This document shows, one piece after another, positions 63,547 through 64,000 of a DNA stretch of 64,000 nucleotides. This DNA is from CAZWCE01 sp964632505 (GTDB taxonomy: Bacteria; Planctomycetota; Planctomycetia; Pirellulales; Thermoguttaceae): contig CAZWCE010000001.1 in NCBI GenBank assembly GCA_964632505.1, forward strand, positions 310,001-374,000. Reading direction: 5' to 3'. Position 1 is the stretch's first letter; every line of letters begins with the position of its first letter. The notes below the pieces were generated by a model that saw only the letters and a program-made list of their open reading frames with translations, had not been told where the DNA came from and did not search any database. The translations under genes and the position numbers were made by a program.

Positions 63547-64000
63547 TTACTTCAACGTTTCTTCGAGAGACCATTCATTGTGGAGGGTTGTTTCCTTCGG
63601 GATGCAGATGACTCCATCGCGAATCATGCCGAAATCCATCTCGTTGGTGTCCTGAACGCCGTTGGGATTAGTGATGCGGACCCGCTCCCCCACGCGGCAA
63701 TTCTTGTCGACGATCGCCTCCTCGACGACCGACTCAGCCCCGATGCCCATCTCCGGAAAACCGGCGACACTGTCGGCCTCTTGCTCTGCCTCGCTGGGAT
63801 AGTAATCGTTTCCCATGACGATCGAACGGCGGATGACCGCACCCCGCCGAATGTGGCATCGGACACCGATGATGCTGTTCTCGATCACCACACCGTCTTC
63901 GATGATGCAGCCGTCGGCGATGAGACTGCCGGAGATCTGGGCACCGTCGATGCGCGAGGGAGGCAGAAATCGCGGATTGGTGAACGTGGGCGATTCCGGC
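63547..64000 (-). CDS. glgC: Glucose-1-phosphate adenylyltransferase, C-terminal part (partial)
   Basis: The 3' end of a gene that continues beyond the right edge; the frame is open to base 64000. The visible 150 residues are the left-handed beta-helix domain of ADP-glucose pyrophosphorylase. RFLPPSRIDGAQISGSLIAD, GCIIEDGVVIENSIIGVRCH, VIRRSIVMGNDYYPSE and AIVDKNCRVGERVRITNPNG are the hexad coils of this family. It makes ADP-glucose for glycogen synthesis. The catalytic and regulatory N-terminal part lies outside, so allosteric residues cannot be checked. The open frame in fact starts well before its first Met-like codon at 63891. Confidence 0.9.
   Translation of the reverse strand, partial: PESPTFTNPRFLPPSRIDGAQISGSLIADGCIIEDGVVIENSIIGVRCHIRRGAVIRRSIVMGNDYYPSEAEQEADSVAGFPEMGIGAESVVEEAIVDKNCRVGERVRITNPNGVQDTNEMDFGMIRDGVICIPKETTLHNEWSLEETLK

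Overview
The window looks like a chromosomal segment of a Planctomycetota bacterium, most likely of the Pirellulales type. It is GC-rich by eye. It carries several hallmarks of that group: hydrazine-synthase-alpha-like proteins with CxxCH motifs, a sulfatase, secreted beta-helix and SGNH proteins, a DUF1559 prepilin-like protein, DUF58 next to an ABC-2-type exporter, and many secreted proteins seen only in this phylum. No rRNA operon, CRISPR array, transposase or prophage module is visible. One tRNA gene, tRNA-Leu(UAA), is present.

Layout. 0-6 kb: the tail of a sodium:solute symporter, an orphan beta-class DNA methyltransferase with its own promoter and a palindromic leader, and a large secreted HzsA-like/SUMF1 fusion. 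6-12 kb: a co-directional export module (membrane protein, ABC ATPase, ABC permease, DUF58). 12-18 kb: minus-strand metabolic genes (FGGY kinase, NAD-type isocitrate dehydrogenase, LolD-like ATPase) plus a VanZ-like protein. 18-27 kb: a giant membrane protein with a low-complexity tail, L-aspartate oxidase (NAD synthesis), a small unknown protein, a HEAT-repeat protein and a membrane protein. 27-35 kb: class II aldolase, a secretin-like fragment protein, a monoacylglycerol-lipase-like hydrolase, then a likely operon of aminotransferase, UTP-glucose-1-phosphate uridylyltransferase and 2-hydroxyacid dehydrogenase. 34.5-36 kb: an unusually structured intergenic zone around a CheX-type protein. 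It includes a candidate structured RNA bracketed by terminators of opposite polarity.

36-40.5 kb: a secreted unknown protein, ribosomal protein L27, Obg GTPase, a DUF1559 protein and CheW. 40.6-49.2 kb: a polysaccharide-oriented secreted set (sulfatase with HEAT repeats, two beta-helix proteins, a transglutaminase-like/SGNH fusion) with a 43-residue Lys/Cys-rich mini-protein between its two halves. 49.5 kb: tRNA-Leu. 50-53 kb: a DUF11-type lipoprotein. 53-54 kb: an extremely acidic, tryptophan-dotted protein behind a strong-looking promoter. 54-63 kb: a long minus-strand run (ScpB, a membrane protein, a secreted FIST-domain protein, an AT-rich HEPN-like gene, a CBM9-like secreted protein, a YkgJ-type Cys cluster protein and a second HzsA-like giant protein). 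The window ends inside glgC.

The most unusual items are the HEPN-like gene of foreign base composition, the structured RNA candidate near 35.3-35.6 kb, the ultra-acidic protein, the 43-aa Lys/Cys protein, and the domain fusions. Function assignments come from motifs read by eye; no database search was run. Promoter and terminator calls are pattern matches only.
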